Shown in pieces: positions 11,106 through 24,300 of a DNA stretch of 64,000 nucleotides. Position 1 is the first letter of the stretch. Each line of letters opens with the position of its first letter. Below the pieces are notes generated by a model. That model saw only the letters and a list, made by a program, of their open reading frames with translations, did no database searches and was not told where the DNA came from. Location: assembly GCA_009801085.1 (NCBI GenBank), contig VNWV01000001.1, positions 6,696,001-6,760,000 on the forward strand, in the 5' to 3' direction. Both the position numbers and the translations under genes were made by a program. This stretch comes from Lasiodiplodia sp. COLG20. Taxonomy: Eukaryota; Ascomycota; Dothideomycetes; Botryosphaeriales; Botryosphaeriaceae.

Positions 11106-14100
11106 ATGGACAGCGATCATTCAGAAAAGCCCACGCCAGACGTCGAGGGAGCGATCCCGGGCGGCTGGCTGGAGACACCTGCTACCGCCAGCGAATTGAA
11201 CGAGTTTCCTGGCACTTCCCGGCAGACCTCATCTTTCGTTGTTGGGCGCACTGAATCAGAGCAACGGCATCCCTTGCATGTCGCAACGTTTACTAACATT
11301 CATGGACGGACATCGTCTTCCGGGGAGGACACCGCTGTTCCCAGCCCAAAAGACGAAGAAAGCGTATACACCCCGATCAGTGGCCACGGAGAAACCGAAA
11401 ACATGCGCGAATCAATCGAGGCCTACCACAGCGACAAGAAGGACGACGACGACGACGACATCGAAGGCGGCGGCTTCATGCCCATCAAGACGGGTGCGGA
11501 CCAACACAAACAAGAACAACACAGCGAGCGGCGGCCCAGCCTGAAGAAGACGGCCTCAGGCCGCACCATCACCGAGGACGACCTCTTCCGCGTGCTATCG
11601 CGCCGCCGCACCGGCCAATCGGCCGCCTCAGCAGCCACCACCACCGACGCGGACGCGGAACACGCGGCAGAGCAGGAAGAAATCGACCGGCTGCTGTCGC
11701 GCATGTTCGGGCAGTCGCGGCAGGAGAACTCGGAGGAAGAGCGCACGCGGCACGCGGGCATGATCTTCAAGGACCTGACGGTGAAGGGCATGGGCGTCGG
11801 CGCGGCGCTGCAGCCGACGACGGGCGACGTCTTCCTCAATCCGCTGCGCTTCGTCAAGAGTCTGTTCACAAAGGGCCCGCGGAGAGCCGCCGCCGGCAAG
11901 CCGCCCGTCCGCACGCTCATCGACAACTTTTCCGGATGCATCAAGCCGGGCGAGATGCTGCTCGTGCTGGGGCGGCCCGGCGCGGGTTGCTCGACCTTCT
12001 TGAAGGTGATTGGGAATCAGCGGTTCGGCTACGAGAGCGTCGAGGGAGACGTGTCGTACGGCGGCACGCCGGCCGACGTCATGGCGAAGAAGTTCCGCAG
12101 CGAGGTCTTGTACAACCCCGAGGAGGACCTCCACTACGCGACCCTCAGCGTGAAGAACACCCTGACTTTCGCGCTGAAGACGAGGACGCCGGGCAAGGAT
12201 TCGCGGAAGGAGGGCGAGTCGAGGCAGGACTACATTCGGGAGTTCCTGCGTGTTGTCAGCAAGCTGTTCTGGATTGAACACACCATGCCGGTCAAGGTGG
12301 GCAACGAGTTCGTGCGTGGAGTGTCCGGTGGTGAGAAGAAGCGTGTCAGTATCGCCGAGGCGATGATCACGAAGGCGTCGGTGCAGGCGTGGGATAACAG
12401 CACGAAAGGGTTGGACGCTTCGACAGCGCTGGAGTACGTCCAGAGCTTGCGTTCTCTCACCAACATGGCTCGCGTTTCCACTTCCGTCGCCCTCTACCAA
12501 GCTGGAGAGAGCTTGTACAGTCTCTTCGACAAAGTCTTGCTCATTGACGAAGGCAAGTGCTGCTACTTCGGTCCTGCGGACGAGGCCCCTGCGTACTTCA
12601 AGGAGCTTGGGTTCGTGCAACCTCCTCGCTGGACGAGCGCAGACTTCCTTACCTCCGTGACTGACACTCATGAACGCCACGTCAAGGAGGGGTGGGAAGA
12701 CCGTATCCCCCGATCTGCCGAGCAGTTTGCCGAAGAATTCTTCAAAAGCGAGAGGCACAGGAAGAACCTCAAGGAGATCGAAGAGTTCAAGGAAGAGACA
12801 CAGATACAGGAAGAGAAACGCCGCGCTGCCGCTAGCAAGGCCACCAAGAAGAAGAACTACACCATCTCCTTCCCCATGCAGGTCATGGCTTGCACAAAGC
12901 GGCAGTTCTTCGTCATGATCGGCGACAAACAGTCACTTGCCGGCAAATGGGGCGGTATTCTGTTCCAAGCCTTGATCGTTGGAAGCTTGTTCTACGACCA
13001 GCCGAAGACTGCAGCGGGCGTGTTCACCCGTGGTGGTGTCATGTTCTTCATGCTCCTCTTCAACGCCCTGCTCGCCCTGGCCGAGCTGACGGCAGCATTC
13101 AGTTCGCGACCCATCTTGCTCAAGCACAAAAGTTTCTCGTTCTACCGGCCCTCGGCTTATGCTCTTGCGCAAACGGTCGTCGACGTGCCGCTGGTTTTCA
13201 TCCAAGTCGCCCTTTTCGACATCGTCGTCTACTGGATGTCGAACCTCCAACGCACACCCTCGCAATTCTTCATCTCACTCCTATTTCTCTTCAGTTTAAC
13301 GATGACAATGTACGCCTTATTTAGAGCAGTTGGCGCGCTCGTCGGCAGTCTCGACGTCGCGACGCGCATAACTGGTGTGGCGATCCAGATCTTGGTCGTC
13401 TACACCGGCTACCTCATCCCACCCCGCAAAATGCACCCTTGGTTCAGCTGGCTGCGCTGGGTCAACCCGGTACAATACGGCTTCGAGAGCCTCATGGCGA
13501 ACGAATTCTACAACCTCGAAATCGAATGCACGACCCCGTACCTCGTGCCGCAGGGCCCCGGCGCCTCTCCGCAGTACCAGACGTGCGCGCTGCAAGGAAG
13601 CCAGCCCGGCCGCACGACCGTCAGCGGCGCGGATTACATTGCCGTCGCGTACGATTACTCGCGCAGCCACCTGTGGCGGAACTTTGGCATCATCTGCGCG
13701 TTCTTCGTCTTCTTCGTCGGCTTGACGGCGCTGGGGATGGAGCTGCAGAAGCCGAATAAGGGCGGCGGCAGCGTGACTATCTACAAGCGCGGCCAGGCTC
13801 CTGCTTCTGTGAAGAAGGAGATGGAGAGGGCGAGCGAGGAGGGGGATGAGGAGAAGGGGAGACGAGATGGTGGTGCGGCTGCCTACAAGGAGAGCGAATC
13901 CAGCGGTTCGGGAAAGAACGAGGATGATACCAAGGGCGTGGCGAAGAACGATACCATCTTTACGTGGCAGAACGTCAACTATACGATCCCGTATGAGGGA
14001 GGCGAGAGGAAGCTGCTGCAGAATGTGCAGGGTTATGTCAAGCCAGGAAAGCTGACGGCGTTGATGGGTGCTTCTGGTAAGTGGTCCAAGGTGTGCGCAC

Positions 14101-16776
14101 TGTTACAAAAGCTTTGCTCTTTCCAATCATCTTGTATGAGGTTTTATCCTACATGCAGAAGATACTTGAAGCTATCGTCCGGACGCGTATGGAGAATTTT
14201 TAATTCGACATTCTCGTCCCGACAATAGCTTCAACTACCCATGACATGAGCCAAAAAAAAAAAAAGGAAAGGGCAAAGTTTCGTAAAGTGCGATGAGCAC
14301 AGCTGTCTGAATTCTGCCGGTTGCTAACAGATAGCAGGGGCTGGCAAAACGACACTTTTGAACACGCTGGCGCAGCGTATTCGATTTGGTGTCGTAACCG
14401 GCGATTTTCTTGTTGACGGCAGACCACTTCCGCTATCTTTCCAGCGTAGCACAGGTTTCGCTGAGCAACAGGATGTTCATGAGTCGACTTCAACCGTGAG
14501 AGAAGCTCTCCGCTTCTCTGCCAAGTTGCGCCAGCCTCGAGAAGTTCCGCTCCAAGAAAAGTACGACTACGTCGAGAAGATTATTGACCTCCTGGAGATG
14601 CGTGAGATTGCTGGAGCGGCCATTGGAAAACCGGGAGCTGGCCTCAACCAGGAACAGCGAAAGCGTGTGACTATTGGTGTAGAGCTGGCAAGTAAGCCTG
14701 ATCTTCTCATGTTCCTTGACGAACCAACATCCGGTCTGGATAGTGGTGCTGCGTTCAATATCGTCCGTTTCCTGCGCAAGTTAGCAGATGCAGGCCAGGC
14801 GATTCTCTGCACAATCCACCAGCCGTCTAGGTAAGTCGAAAAGTCCTTGCCAACCTGAATGAGAGATTGCTGACCAGCCACGAAGTGTGCTTTTTGAGAA
14901 CTTCGACCAGCTTCTGTTGCTCAAGAATGGCGGCCGGACTGTCTATTTCGGTGAACTCGGACACGACAGCAGGAATCTCATCGAATATTTGGAACGCAAT
15001 GGAGCCAAGAAGTGCCCACTGAAGATGAACCCTGCGGAGTACATGCTGGAGGCCATTGGTGCCGGTAATCCCGATTACAAGGGTCAGGACTGGGGAGACG
15101 TCTGGGAGAGATCCACCGAAAACGAGCAGCTCACCAAAGAGGTCCGCCAAATCATCTCAGATCGACAAAAAGCAGGCAACAAGGAGAAGATCCGCGACGA
15201 CCGGGAGTACGCCATGCCACTGTCAACGCAAGTGTTGACAGTACTCAAGCGGTCTTTCGTGGCTATGTACCGGTCGCCGCAGTACGTGATGGGCATGATG
15301 ATGCTGCACATCTTCACCGGCCTGTTCAACGGCTTTACCTTCTGGGACTTGGGCAACAGCCAGATTGACATGCAGTCACGTCTCTTCTCGACGTTCATGA
15401 CACTGACCATCTCGCCTCCACTCATCCAGCAGCTTCAGCCCCGCTTCCTAGAGGCGCGGTCCATCTTCGAGTCGCGTGAGTCTAACTCGAAGATCTACTC
15501 GTGGTTCGCTTTCGCAACGAGCGCCATACTGTCAGAGATACCATACCGCCTTGTTGCAGGGACCATCTATTGGGCATGTTGGTACTTCCCTCCAAATTTT
15601 CCCAGGGATACGTACACGTCAGTGAGCATCTGGGCGCTGGTGATGGTGTTCGAGCTGTACTACCTCGGGTTTGGTCAGGCGATTGCGTCCTTTTCACCGA
15701 ACGAGCTGCTGGCGTCCTTGTTAGTGCCGATATTCTTCCTTTTCGTTGTCAGCTTCTGCGGAGTGGTGGTGCCATACGCGACGCTGCCGTACTTCTGGCA
15801 ATCCTGGATGTATCATTTGGTAAGTTTCCGCGGTTGACGACGACGGTGCAGGGTTGTCGCGGGATTTTCTGACATGTTGTGTGATTGTTGCAGACACCGT
15901 TCCGCTATCTCCTGGAGGGGTTCCTAGGGCTACTCACGCATGGTCTGCGGGTCCAATGCGATAGCAACGAGATAGCTCGGTTCAACGCTCCACCGGGCCA
16001 GACGTGCGAAAGCTACGCAGGTCCGTTCGCCCAGACTTCGGGCTACGTGCAAACCAATGCCGACGGGAGCTGCGGCTACTGCCAGTACGCCACAGGAGAC
16101 CAATTTGTGAGTGCCTTATCTCTTTTTCCGGAATACTTTATCCCCCTGCCTTTTCCGCGACATTTGCTTGGCATGGGCCTTTCAGCGGTAAAGCGCGCGC
16201 GTGAAGTCGGAACGTATCCTAGGCTTGTGATGGCAGGTATCGGAACGGGCCGGGTGCGGAATGGGAGATGCACCGAAAGGGCCGGCTGTGCTGCCTGGGC
16301 CAGCCTCTTGGAAGGCGGCTCAGCCACCGCCCCAAGCACGCGAGACGACCAGGGAGCACCCCCATCTTTCCCCAACCCCAGTGCTTGCATGTGCCTTTCC
16401 GCTCCCGCTTCCGTCTTGGAATCCTGGGCTGCGGCATTTCTCCGCATTTGCGTTTCAGATTGTGGGTTTACTTTTTTTTCTCAGCTGACGGAACGGAACA
16501 GGCGTCGAGCTTCAACGTCTTCTATCGATATGTCTGGCGCGACTTTGGCATCATGTGTAAGTTTGGTTCAACGCTCGTAACGGTGCGTAGCGGCCGTGCT
16601 GATGGCTCTCAGGGGCGTACGTTGTCTTCAACTTTGTGGTTGTCTATGCTTGCTCCTGGCTATACCTGTCGGGCGGACGGAGAATCAAACAGGGACTCAG
16701 CCCGACGCAGCGCAGACAGCGTAAGGAGAATCAGAAAAAGCTGCAGGACGTGAGCAATGACGGCGGGCAGGTCTGA
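11106..16776 (+). CDS. Full-size PDR-type (ABCG) multidrug ABC transporter
   Basis: Exons 11106-14076, 14338-14830, 14886-15819, 15894-16106, 16502-16556 and 16613-16776; 1609 aa. The order is NBD-TMD-NBD-TMD, as in Pdr5/Cdr1. NBD1 has the degenerate PDR Walker [13 protein letters not shown] (about residue 288) and signature [14 protein letters not shown] (about 406). NBD2 has a canonical Walker [15 protein letters not shown] (about 988), split by intron 1, and the degenerate [12 protein letters not shown] (about 1091). This asymmetry is normal for PDR pumps. The Asp-rich N-terminal tail ([12 protein letters not shown]) and the linker before NBD2 look disordered. Expected role: plasma-membrane efflux of lipophilic toxins and fungicides. 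Intron 1 is 261 bp and carries a palindromic repeat. Intron 4 is 395 bp. The others are 50-75 bp. Confidence 0.93.
14166..14234 (+). repeat. 69 bp palindromic element inside ABC-transporter intron 1
   Basis: The left arm TTGAAGCTATCGTCCGGACG (14166-14185) pairs with the right arm ending ATAGCTTCAA (14215-14234), 18 of 20 positions matching. The AT-rich centre contains GAATTTTTAATTC. It is about 88% identical (61 of 69) to 49269-49337. Similarity continues about 16 bp to the right (CTACCCATGACATGAG) and ends at an A-rich run. Confidence 0.8.
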
Positions 16777-18127
16777 GGGTTGGTGGTCTTCTGTAGCGTT
16801 GTTGCCCTTTACGTTGGTCTGGCCCCCGGTTTGCTTTTTCTCCAATATCACTTGAATAATAGATTGGTTGACCTTGCTCGATCGGGACGAGGCGTGTGTC
16901 AGAGGGTATGGGTTGGCATGTGCTCCCTGGCGTTTCCGACGCTGTGTGGAGAATGCGCTAGCGAGGATGGGGCAATCTTACGTCAGAGGTTGTGAGCTTT
17001 CCCGCGCCAAACGCCATGCGCCGCCAGCCTGGGGTTTCAGCGCCCAGGGCACGCGTGTTACTGACTCTGTTGCGGCCTGACCGTGCCAAGGGAGTCTCAC
17101 CTCGTCGCGGGCACGACGAGTCGCAGGCAGCCGACGACGCGTTCGCCCACGGGACCGATCAGAAACAACGGATCGTGGGAACGCCCGGGGACTGGGCCGC
17201 GCACGGCTAGACGCGGCGGGAATTTATTCTGGGCCTGGTGCTGGGCTTGTCATCGGCGCGTGGCCCATGGGGTCGACGATCTCGTGCAAGGCGAGCGCGC
17301 GAGCCAAGTGGTCCAGAGACAAGCATCGGGCTAGCAGACACGAGGGGGCCTGGTAGAGGCGGCATCATTTGGGCAGCCCGAGGCCAGAATTTGCTGGGGT
17401 CGGTGCGCCGCGTTTGCGCCCCGGTCCCCCTCGGCCCCAGCGGCGGCAAATGATAGGCGGCAGGGCGCAAGTCGCGCGGACGGAGGGATTCGGGAGATCG
17501 AGGAGCGGACGGGCGTGGTGAGGCATTATCACTGGGGCGATTACGGGATTCTGGTGAAATTGAGCAGCGGTGTTGGCGTCACAGTATTTTCGGTGGCCAG
17601 TCGCAGGCCTGCGGAGTCAGCAAAGAACGCGGGGCTGCGGGCTGCGGGTTGCTGGGGCGCGCCGAATCGTGGAGGGGCAGCCTAGACTGCCCCTCGATCG
17701 CCGTCCGCTTCTTTCGTCATCCACGCCCGCCTCCCGCCTCCCGCGCTCGCTGGAAACGTCGCTCCCAAGCAAAAATCAGGTCACACGCTGCCCGCACCGA
17801 CGCAATCGTTGGCGTGTGTTTAAACCTCTCCTCGGTTAAAGGCTGGTCCGCTCCATGTTTGGGCGCCTTTGTCCTCTACGTACCTGTTATCGATCCTTTG
17901 CGCCGGCTCATTTTCGTCCGCCTGAGGCCCACGCCGTCGCCAGCCCGACTTGTTTTCGTCAAACGCCCAATCCCCACGACACGGAGAGCTCCCTTCGGGT
18001 CACGGCTCTCTTTTTCGGTAGTAACTGCGCCTCCCAGACCACCCTGCGTGGCCAATCAGCTTTGCGGCTAACGAGCGTACGCGGAAAGCCAGACAGGATC
18101 GTGAATACGCAAGAAGCACGCGCAGAC
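16777..18127. other. Intergenic region upstream of PEP carboxykinase
   Basis: About 1.35 kb, GC-rich in its middle (17000-17480), with no convincing gene. The part close to 18128 is pyrimidine-rich and presumably holds the promoter and leader of the PEPCK gene. Confidence 0.5.
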
Positions 18128-20305
18128 ATGGCTGGAACTACTAAAGGCGCCGGCATCCCCATCGATGTGCCAGTTCGATCCTCATCACCCGGCCCTCTCT
18201 ACACCGGAGACTTTGCTCGCCAGCAGATTCAGAAGCAGCAAAAGAACAATTTCCATTCCAGCTCTCTCAAAATGGTTACCAACCCGCAAACCGTCAACAA
18301 GACGGCCCTCCACCCCGCCGGTCTCCAGTACGTATCCAGCCAGCCCTGCCGAGGCAATTGCCAGTGCTGACACTTCTCGCCCAGGCCGTCCAAGGAGCAC
18401 ACCGAGATTGAGGAGGAGCTGCACGACAAGGCACACATTGACTACGACCGCGTCGCCATTGTAAGCTTCCCGTGCTGTCTCCTCATGGCGTTGGCCCTTG
18501 ATTTTTAACCCCAGCTTCCAGATTGCCAACCCCTCCGTTGCTGCTCTCTATGAAGATGCATTGGTCTACGAGACCGGCTCGGCTATCACCGCGTCTGGTG
18601 CTCTCTCCGCATACTCCGGTGCCAAGACCGGCCGTTCGCCCTCGGACAAGCGTATCGTCCAGGAGCCATCATCAGAGAACGACGTCTGGTGGGGTCCTGT
18701 GAACAAGCCCATGAGCCCCGATGTAAGTTCATGCATGTGCTCCTTTCCGCCGCGGTGTCACTCCATGTGTTACCCCACAAACTGCACCGTGGCCGACGTC
18801 ATGTTTTTGTGCGTCGTTGCCGAGCCTTCCCCCGCTTGTGATTTGCAGCTGCGCATCCTTCCCCGCATCCGGCTACGCACCGCTCGCTTTCATCCATGCT
18901 AGCCTCCCATTCTGGGCTGCAGCTCACGTGTCCACTCAACCACATGCTAACATCCTCGCTTTAGGTCTGGCGTATCAACAGAGAGCGTGCCGTCGACTAC
19001 CTGAACACCAGGAATCGCATCTATGTCGTTGATGGTTTCGCCGGTTGGGACGAGCGCTACCGCATCAAGGTCCGCGTTGTCTGCGCTCGCGCCTACCATG
19101 CCCTCTTCATGCGCAACATGCTCATCCGCCCCTCGCGCGCTGAGCTTGAGCACTTCCACCCCGACTACACCATCTACAACGCCGGTGCTTTCCCTGCCAA
19201 CAGGTACACCTCCGGTATGACCTCTGCTACCTCCGTCTCCATCAACTTCGCCGACAAGGAGATGGTCATCCTCGGTACCGAGTACGCCGGTGAGATGAAG
19301 AAGGGTATCTTCACTGTGCTCTTCTACGAGATGCCTGTCAAGCACAACGTCCTTACCCTGCACTCTTCGGCAAACCAGGGCCAGAAGGGTGATGTCACCG
19401 TTTTCTTCGGTCTGTCGGGTACCGGCAAGACCACCCTGTCGGCGGATCCCAAGCGTGCGCTGATCGGTGATGACGAGCACTGCTGGAGTGACAAGGGTGT
19501 CTTCAACATTGAGGGCGGCTGCTACGCCAAGTGCATTGGCCTCTCGGCCGAGAAGGAGCCTGATATCTTCAACGCCATCCGCTTCGGCTCCATCCTTGAG
19601 AACGTTGTCTTCGACCCCGAGACCCGCGAGGTTGACTACGATGACTCGACGCTCACGGAGAACACCCGCTGCGCTTACCCCATCGAGTACATTGAGAACA
19701 CCCTGATTCCCTGCATCTCCGACAACCACCCCTCGAACATCATCCTCCTTACTTGCGACGCTCGCGGTGTTCTTCCCCCGATCTCCAAGCTCAACACCGA
19801 GCAGACCATGTACCACTTCATCTCCGGTTACACCTCGAAGATGGCCGGTACTGAGCAGGGTGTCACTGAGCCCCAGGCCACCTTCTCGTCTTGCTTCGCC
19901 CAGCCCTTCCTGGCCCTGCACCCCATGCGCTACGCCAAGATGCTGGCGGACAAGATCGCCCACCACAACGCCAACGCTTGGCTGCTCAACACCGGCTGGG
20001 TCGGTGCCGGTGCCACCACTGGCGGCAAGCGTTGCCCGCTCAAGTACACCCGCGCCATCCTGGACGCTATCCACAGCGGCGAGCTCGCCAAGGCCGATTT
20101 CGAGGTGTACGACACCTTCAACCTGTCGGTCCCCAAGAGCTGCCCCGGCGTTCCCGACGAGCTGCTTAACCCGGCCAAGAGCTGGACTGGTACCGCGGAC
20201 TTCAAGGGTGAGGTCACCAAGCTCGGCCAGCTGTTCGTCGAGAACTTCAAGAAGTACCAGGATGAGGCCACTGCTGAGGTCCTGAAGGCTGGTCCCGCTG
20301 TGTAA
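18128..20305 (+). CDS. Phosphoenolpyruvate carboxykinase (ATP)
   Basis: Exons 18128-18327, 18385-18460, 18522-18722 and 18965-20305 (introns of 57, 61 and 242 bp); 605 aa. It converts oxaloacetate plus ATP to PEP, CO2 and ADP, the committing step of gluconeogenesis in the cytosol. Visible are [33 protein letters not shown], the phosphate-binding kinase-1 loop [16 protein letters not shown] (about residue 307) and [14 protein letters not shown] carrying the metal-binding Asp. Homologous to yeast Pck1 and to acu-6/acuF of filamentous fungi. The N-terminal extension with [17 protein letters not shown] is typical of the Pezizomycotina enzyme. Codon bias toward C-ending codons is very strong, as in highly expressed genes, and causes a long mirror frame on the minus strand. 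Confidence 0.97.
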
Positions 20306-21354
20306 ATGCACGAAAAAAATATCCTGGGGTGGGCTTGTAAATGATGGCCCTTGGATGAGTTCATTTTCTCTTCTTTTTCTGTTTCGGTTTGGCGACTTTA
20401 TGCATCATTTCCTTTTAAAGCACTTAAATTGGGCTCTTCTTTTGATTCGGGGAAGAAGAGGCTGAGCAGATGAAGAAGGACCCGGGGATACTTGGATGGT
20501 GGGAGAGAGGAAAACGTGCAAAACGGCACCTCTCCTAATTGGCAATACCAATGGCGATGAGCTGGCTAGCAGTCTCGGATTCGAAGAGCGCTAGCGAAAA
20601 TGAAAGTAAAACAATACCCTAAAGATCATGGAACTTTGCATGTGAATCTGATGTCATTAGGAATGAAGTGATGGTGTGCGATCACGATGAGCAGGTTAGG
20701 TGATCAGGATGTATGAAGAACAAAGGTGGCTGTTTCGGGGTGAGGCGGTGCAGCTGACTGTCGGAAGGAATGCAACAAAGGCAATGATTTGCGTGTTCCA
20801 GGATGCCTTGAATTACCATACAATTCGAGAAAAGAGGAAAGTTTGGTCGTTGAGAATGGCATTTGGAATCGGAAAGTGGTATCAATGTTTCTTCATCATT
20901 AATGTCAAGTTGGGCTCCAATTAGCATGGGTGATACGATTGCTGTACCTGCGTGAACTACCATCTTGAGAGAATAGTTCTCGAAGGCACATTCAGACTGT
21001 GAAACCGAATCTTGTGATTTCGCGGAGCCTAGATAAATGTCAAGAGCACACGTGCTCATTAGCTGAAAGAATTATGGGTGACATGTGGCTGGAGCGACGT
21101 GATCAGCACAGACCCTGACGCTCATTGTTCGCGTCACGCCGATTCGCCGACAGGACGCGCGCGCGGTGGGGCGGCGCTGCTGCTCTCCTCCGCGTACCTG
21201 GGAGAGCTCAGGTCACTCTCCACAACTTTATCGCTTTCCCTTCCTTGTTCTTGCTTCCTCTCCTCCCGCCTTCCGGCGCGCTTCCGCCCTCTCGCAGATG
21301 AAGGAACCACCTCCGCCGCCGACATAGCGCATACCACGCACTCAGCCATCCACC
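20306..21354. other. Intergenic region
   Basis: About 1.05 kb between PEPCK and PAN2. A 125-codon minus-strand frame at 20682-21059 has no family resemblance and is not called. CT-rich sequence at 21180-21300 probably belongs to the PAN2 promoter. Confidence 0.5.
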
Positions 21355-24300
21355 ATGGAGGCAGACTGGGACGAGGTGCGCAGCAAGCTTCCCCCCAACC
21401 ACCACAATGCCGCCGTCAAAGGACCACCCCGCGCATTGCTTCCTATATATCCTATGGATGCACATCAAACGAACGATTCCGCCGGTGCAAGATACTAATG
21501 ATACCTTGTGGTAAAATTGTAGCTCAGCCAGATACCTCTGCCTCCCCCGGGGCCGCATGCCATGCCCACGCCCGCCACCACCGTGGCCTTCGATACGCAT
21601 CAGGACCTACTATGGGCGGGGAATGACTACGTGAGTGCCGTCCTCTTAGCCTCCAACGAACGCATCGACCTCGAACGGGCCCCGAATTGTCACACCGATC
21701 CCACCTATTGTTTCTGTTGAGAAGAGAGATAATGCGAAAGGGCACAATAGGCTGATGGTGCTGCTGTGTATGTTCTGCGCAGGGCCGCGTGTCTTCGTTC
21801 TTCGGCCCGGAGCTCCAGCGCTACACGTCGTATCGCGCGCATCCGAGCGGTGAGGGTGCGGTCAAGCAACTGCTGTTCTGCGACAAGGGTGTGCTGAGCA
21901 TATCGGTGCGGAGCGTGCATCTGGCGAGCAGGCGCGGCGTGACACAATGGCATCTCACGTAAGGGCAGGCCCCAGAATGACAAGGATTCCTCCCCGAAAA
22001 TCGGAGCATAATGGGATGATGGTTAAGGACTGATGGATGGCTTTGACATGTAGGAACGAAGGCTTCAAGGATCTACGGTGCATGAGCTTCACCTCCAAAG
22101 GCGTCCACGAGGTGCTGGTGGCGGGCTGCCAGGACACCATGTTCCGGATCGATGTCGAGAAGGGGACCATTACGGCGACGCTGCCAGCGGAGAACAGCTA
22201 TACCATGATGAAGAAGGGGGGCCAATACATCTGCGCGGCCACCACTGCCGGCATGGTTCAGATCATTGACCCATCTTCTTTCAAGGTCGTCAAGTCATGG
22301 CAGGCGCACAAGGAATGGATCAACGACATGGACGCGAAGTCGGATTTCCTCGTCACTTGCGGCTACTCCCGGCGCCAGATGAACAACCTGATCTTGGACC
22401 CTTTCGCGTACGTGTATGATCTGAAGACGCTTCTACCGCTCCCACCGATTCCGTTCCATGTTGGAGCAGCTTTCGTTCGCATGCATCCGCGTATGTCCAC
22501 CACTAGCATCGTGTCATCGCAGTCCGGACAGCTGCAGGTTGTGGATCTTATGAATCCCAACACAGCCAATGTGCGCCAGGTCAACCTCTACGACACTTAT
22601 CTGACCTGCCTAGAAATGGCGCCATCGGGGGAGGCTCTGGCGCTGACAGACGCGCTATGCTCCGTGAGAATATGGGGCTCACCCACCAAAGTTCGCTTCA
22701 CAGATCAAAGCCAGCCGACAGAATTCCCAGATCATGCCATTCCACCACCGAAGCTGGATTGGTCCATGGAAACTCCGCTCAGCACTATCGGCATGCCTTA
22801 CTACAGAGAGACGCTGCTTTCGGTCTGGCCCAGCCACATGATCTTCGAAGTCGGTGCACCACCACCCAAGGTTGATCCGCAAGTGCAGGCCAGCTTGAAG
22901 CGGGCCGATATGGGACAGTGGGCGCCCAATCCACGGAAGACGCGGAGAAACCAAGTCCAAGCAACTCGCATGTTGGAGAAGGACAACCCGCTCAAGGCAC
23001 CCAAATTCCTTAGCGAAAAGGCGAGGGACGGCAACGTGGGTAAGGACGGAGAGCGTAGAATGAGCGAGACACTCGAAGCGCTTACAGACTTGATGCTCGA
23101 CGGATCGACAAAGAAGGATGTTCCGGTCATGTACCGAAATGTGGAGATCAAGTACAGCAAGTTTGGTGTGGATGACTTCGACTTCAAGTTCGTTCGACAC
23201 TGTTCTCTCGTCTCAGTCAAACACTGATCAAGTTGCAGATATTACAACAAGACCGAATACTCTGGTCTTGAGACGCACATTGCTAATTCCTACGCAAACC
23301 CTCTTCTTCAACTGTTCAAATTCACTCCGTTGGTGCGGAACTTGGCACTGCACCACGCGGCCACGTCATGCTTGTTCGAGAACTGTCTCCTTTGCGAACT
23401 GGGCTTCCTCATCGACATGCTGGAAAAGGCGTGCGGGCAAAACTGCCAGGCCACCAATTTCTTGAAGACCTTCAGCGGGCTTTCGAATGCTGCTTCTCTT
23501 GGCCTGCTGGAGGAGCATTCTCCAAACAGCTCTTTAACAATTATGATTCAAAATCTCAACCGATTCCTCTTGGATAAGCTCACGGCCGACTTCCGGCAGA
23601 TGGCGCAGGGTGTGGGCCATCTGGATCATGCCTTTACGACCAACGCCGTGGCCAACATTCGATGTGCGCAATGCAATAATGAAACGAGACGCCCAGGTGC
23701 GAGCCTGGTCCACGAGCTGGTGTATCCGCCGAAAAATACCATGAAGAACCCGATGCGAGCCTCGCGGCCCACGTTTTCACAGATCTTGAAGGCCAGTGTT
23801 GAAAGGCAGGACCAGAACAGAGGCTGGTGTGACAGGTGCAAGCGGTATCAACAGCTCGCCGCGCGGAAGACGATCCAAAACATTCCTCCCATATTGATGA
23901 TCAATGCCGCCATCCATAGCCACGAGGCTAAACAACTGTGGGCAACGCCGAACTGGCTGCCTGAGAAGATTGGCATCATCGTCAATCAAGGCCAGTTTTT
24001 CTGCTACGAAGGCCAGGACTTGGAGCACCATCTTCGGCGCAACTTCTACGACATTCAGGTCTACGAGCTTATCGGCGTCGTTGCCGACATCAACAGTGGC
24101 GAGAACCAGAAGTCGCACTTGGTATCCGTGATCAATGTCGCACCCTCGTCTCGCAACGAGGAGACGGAGAGCAAGTGGCACCTGTTCAACGACTTCCTGG
24201 TGCGTCCGGTCACGAAAGACGAGGCGCTGCGCTTCGAGCCTAATTGGAAGCTTCCGTCGGTGCTCACATACCAGAGCGTCAAGGCCAGCCATCACATTGA

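Noticed and set aside
11628..12758. 376-codon minus-strand frame opposite the ABC transporter
   Set aside because: Lies fully within NBD1 coding sequence of the PDR transporter; mirror artefact of GC-rich third positions.
18947..20311. 454-codon minus-strand open frame opposite PEP carboxykinase
   Set aside because: It is the mirror of a gene with extreme C-ending codon bias, which removes stop codons on the opposite strand. The PEPCK reading is unambiguous, and the mirror product is Val/Gly/Leu-rich with no domain.
20682..21059. 125-codon minus-strand frame downstream of PEPCK
   Set aside because: No recognisable domain, lies in likely 3' UTR/intergenic sequence, and has no splice partner.
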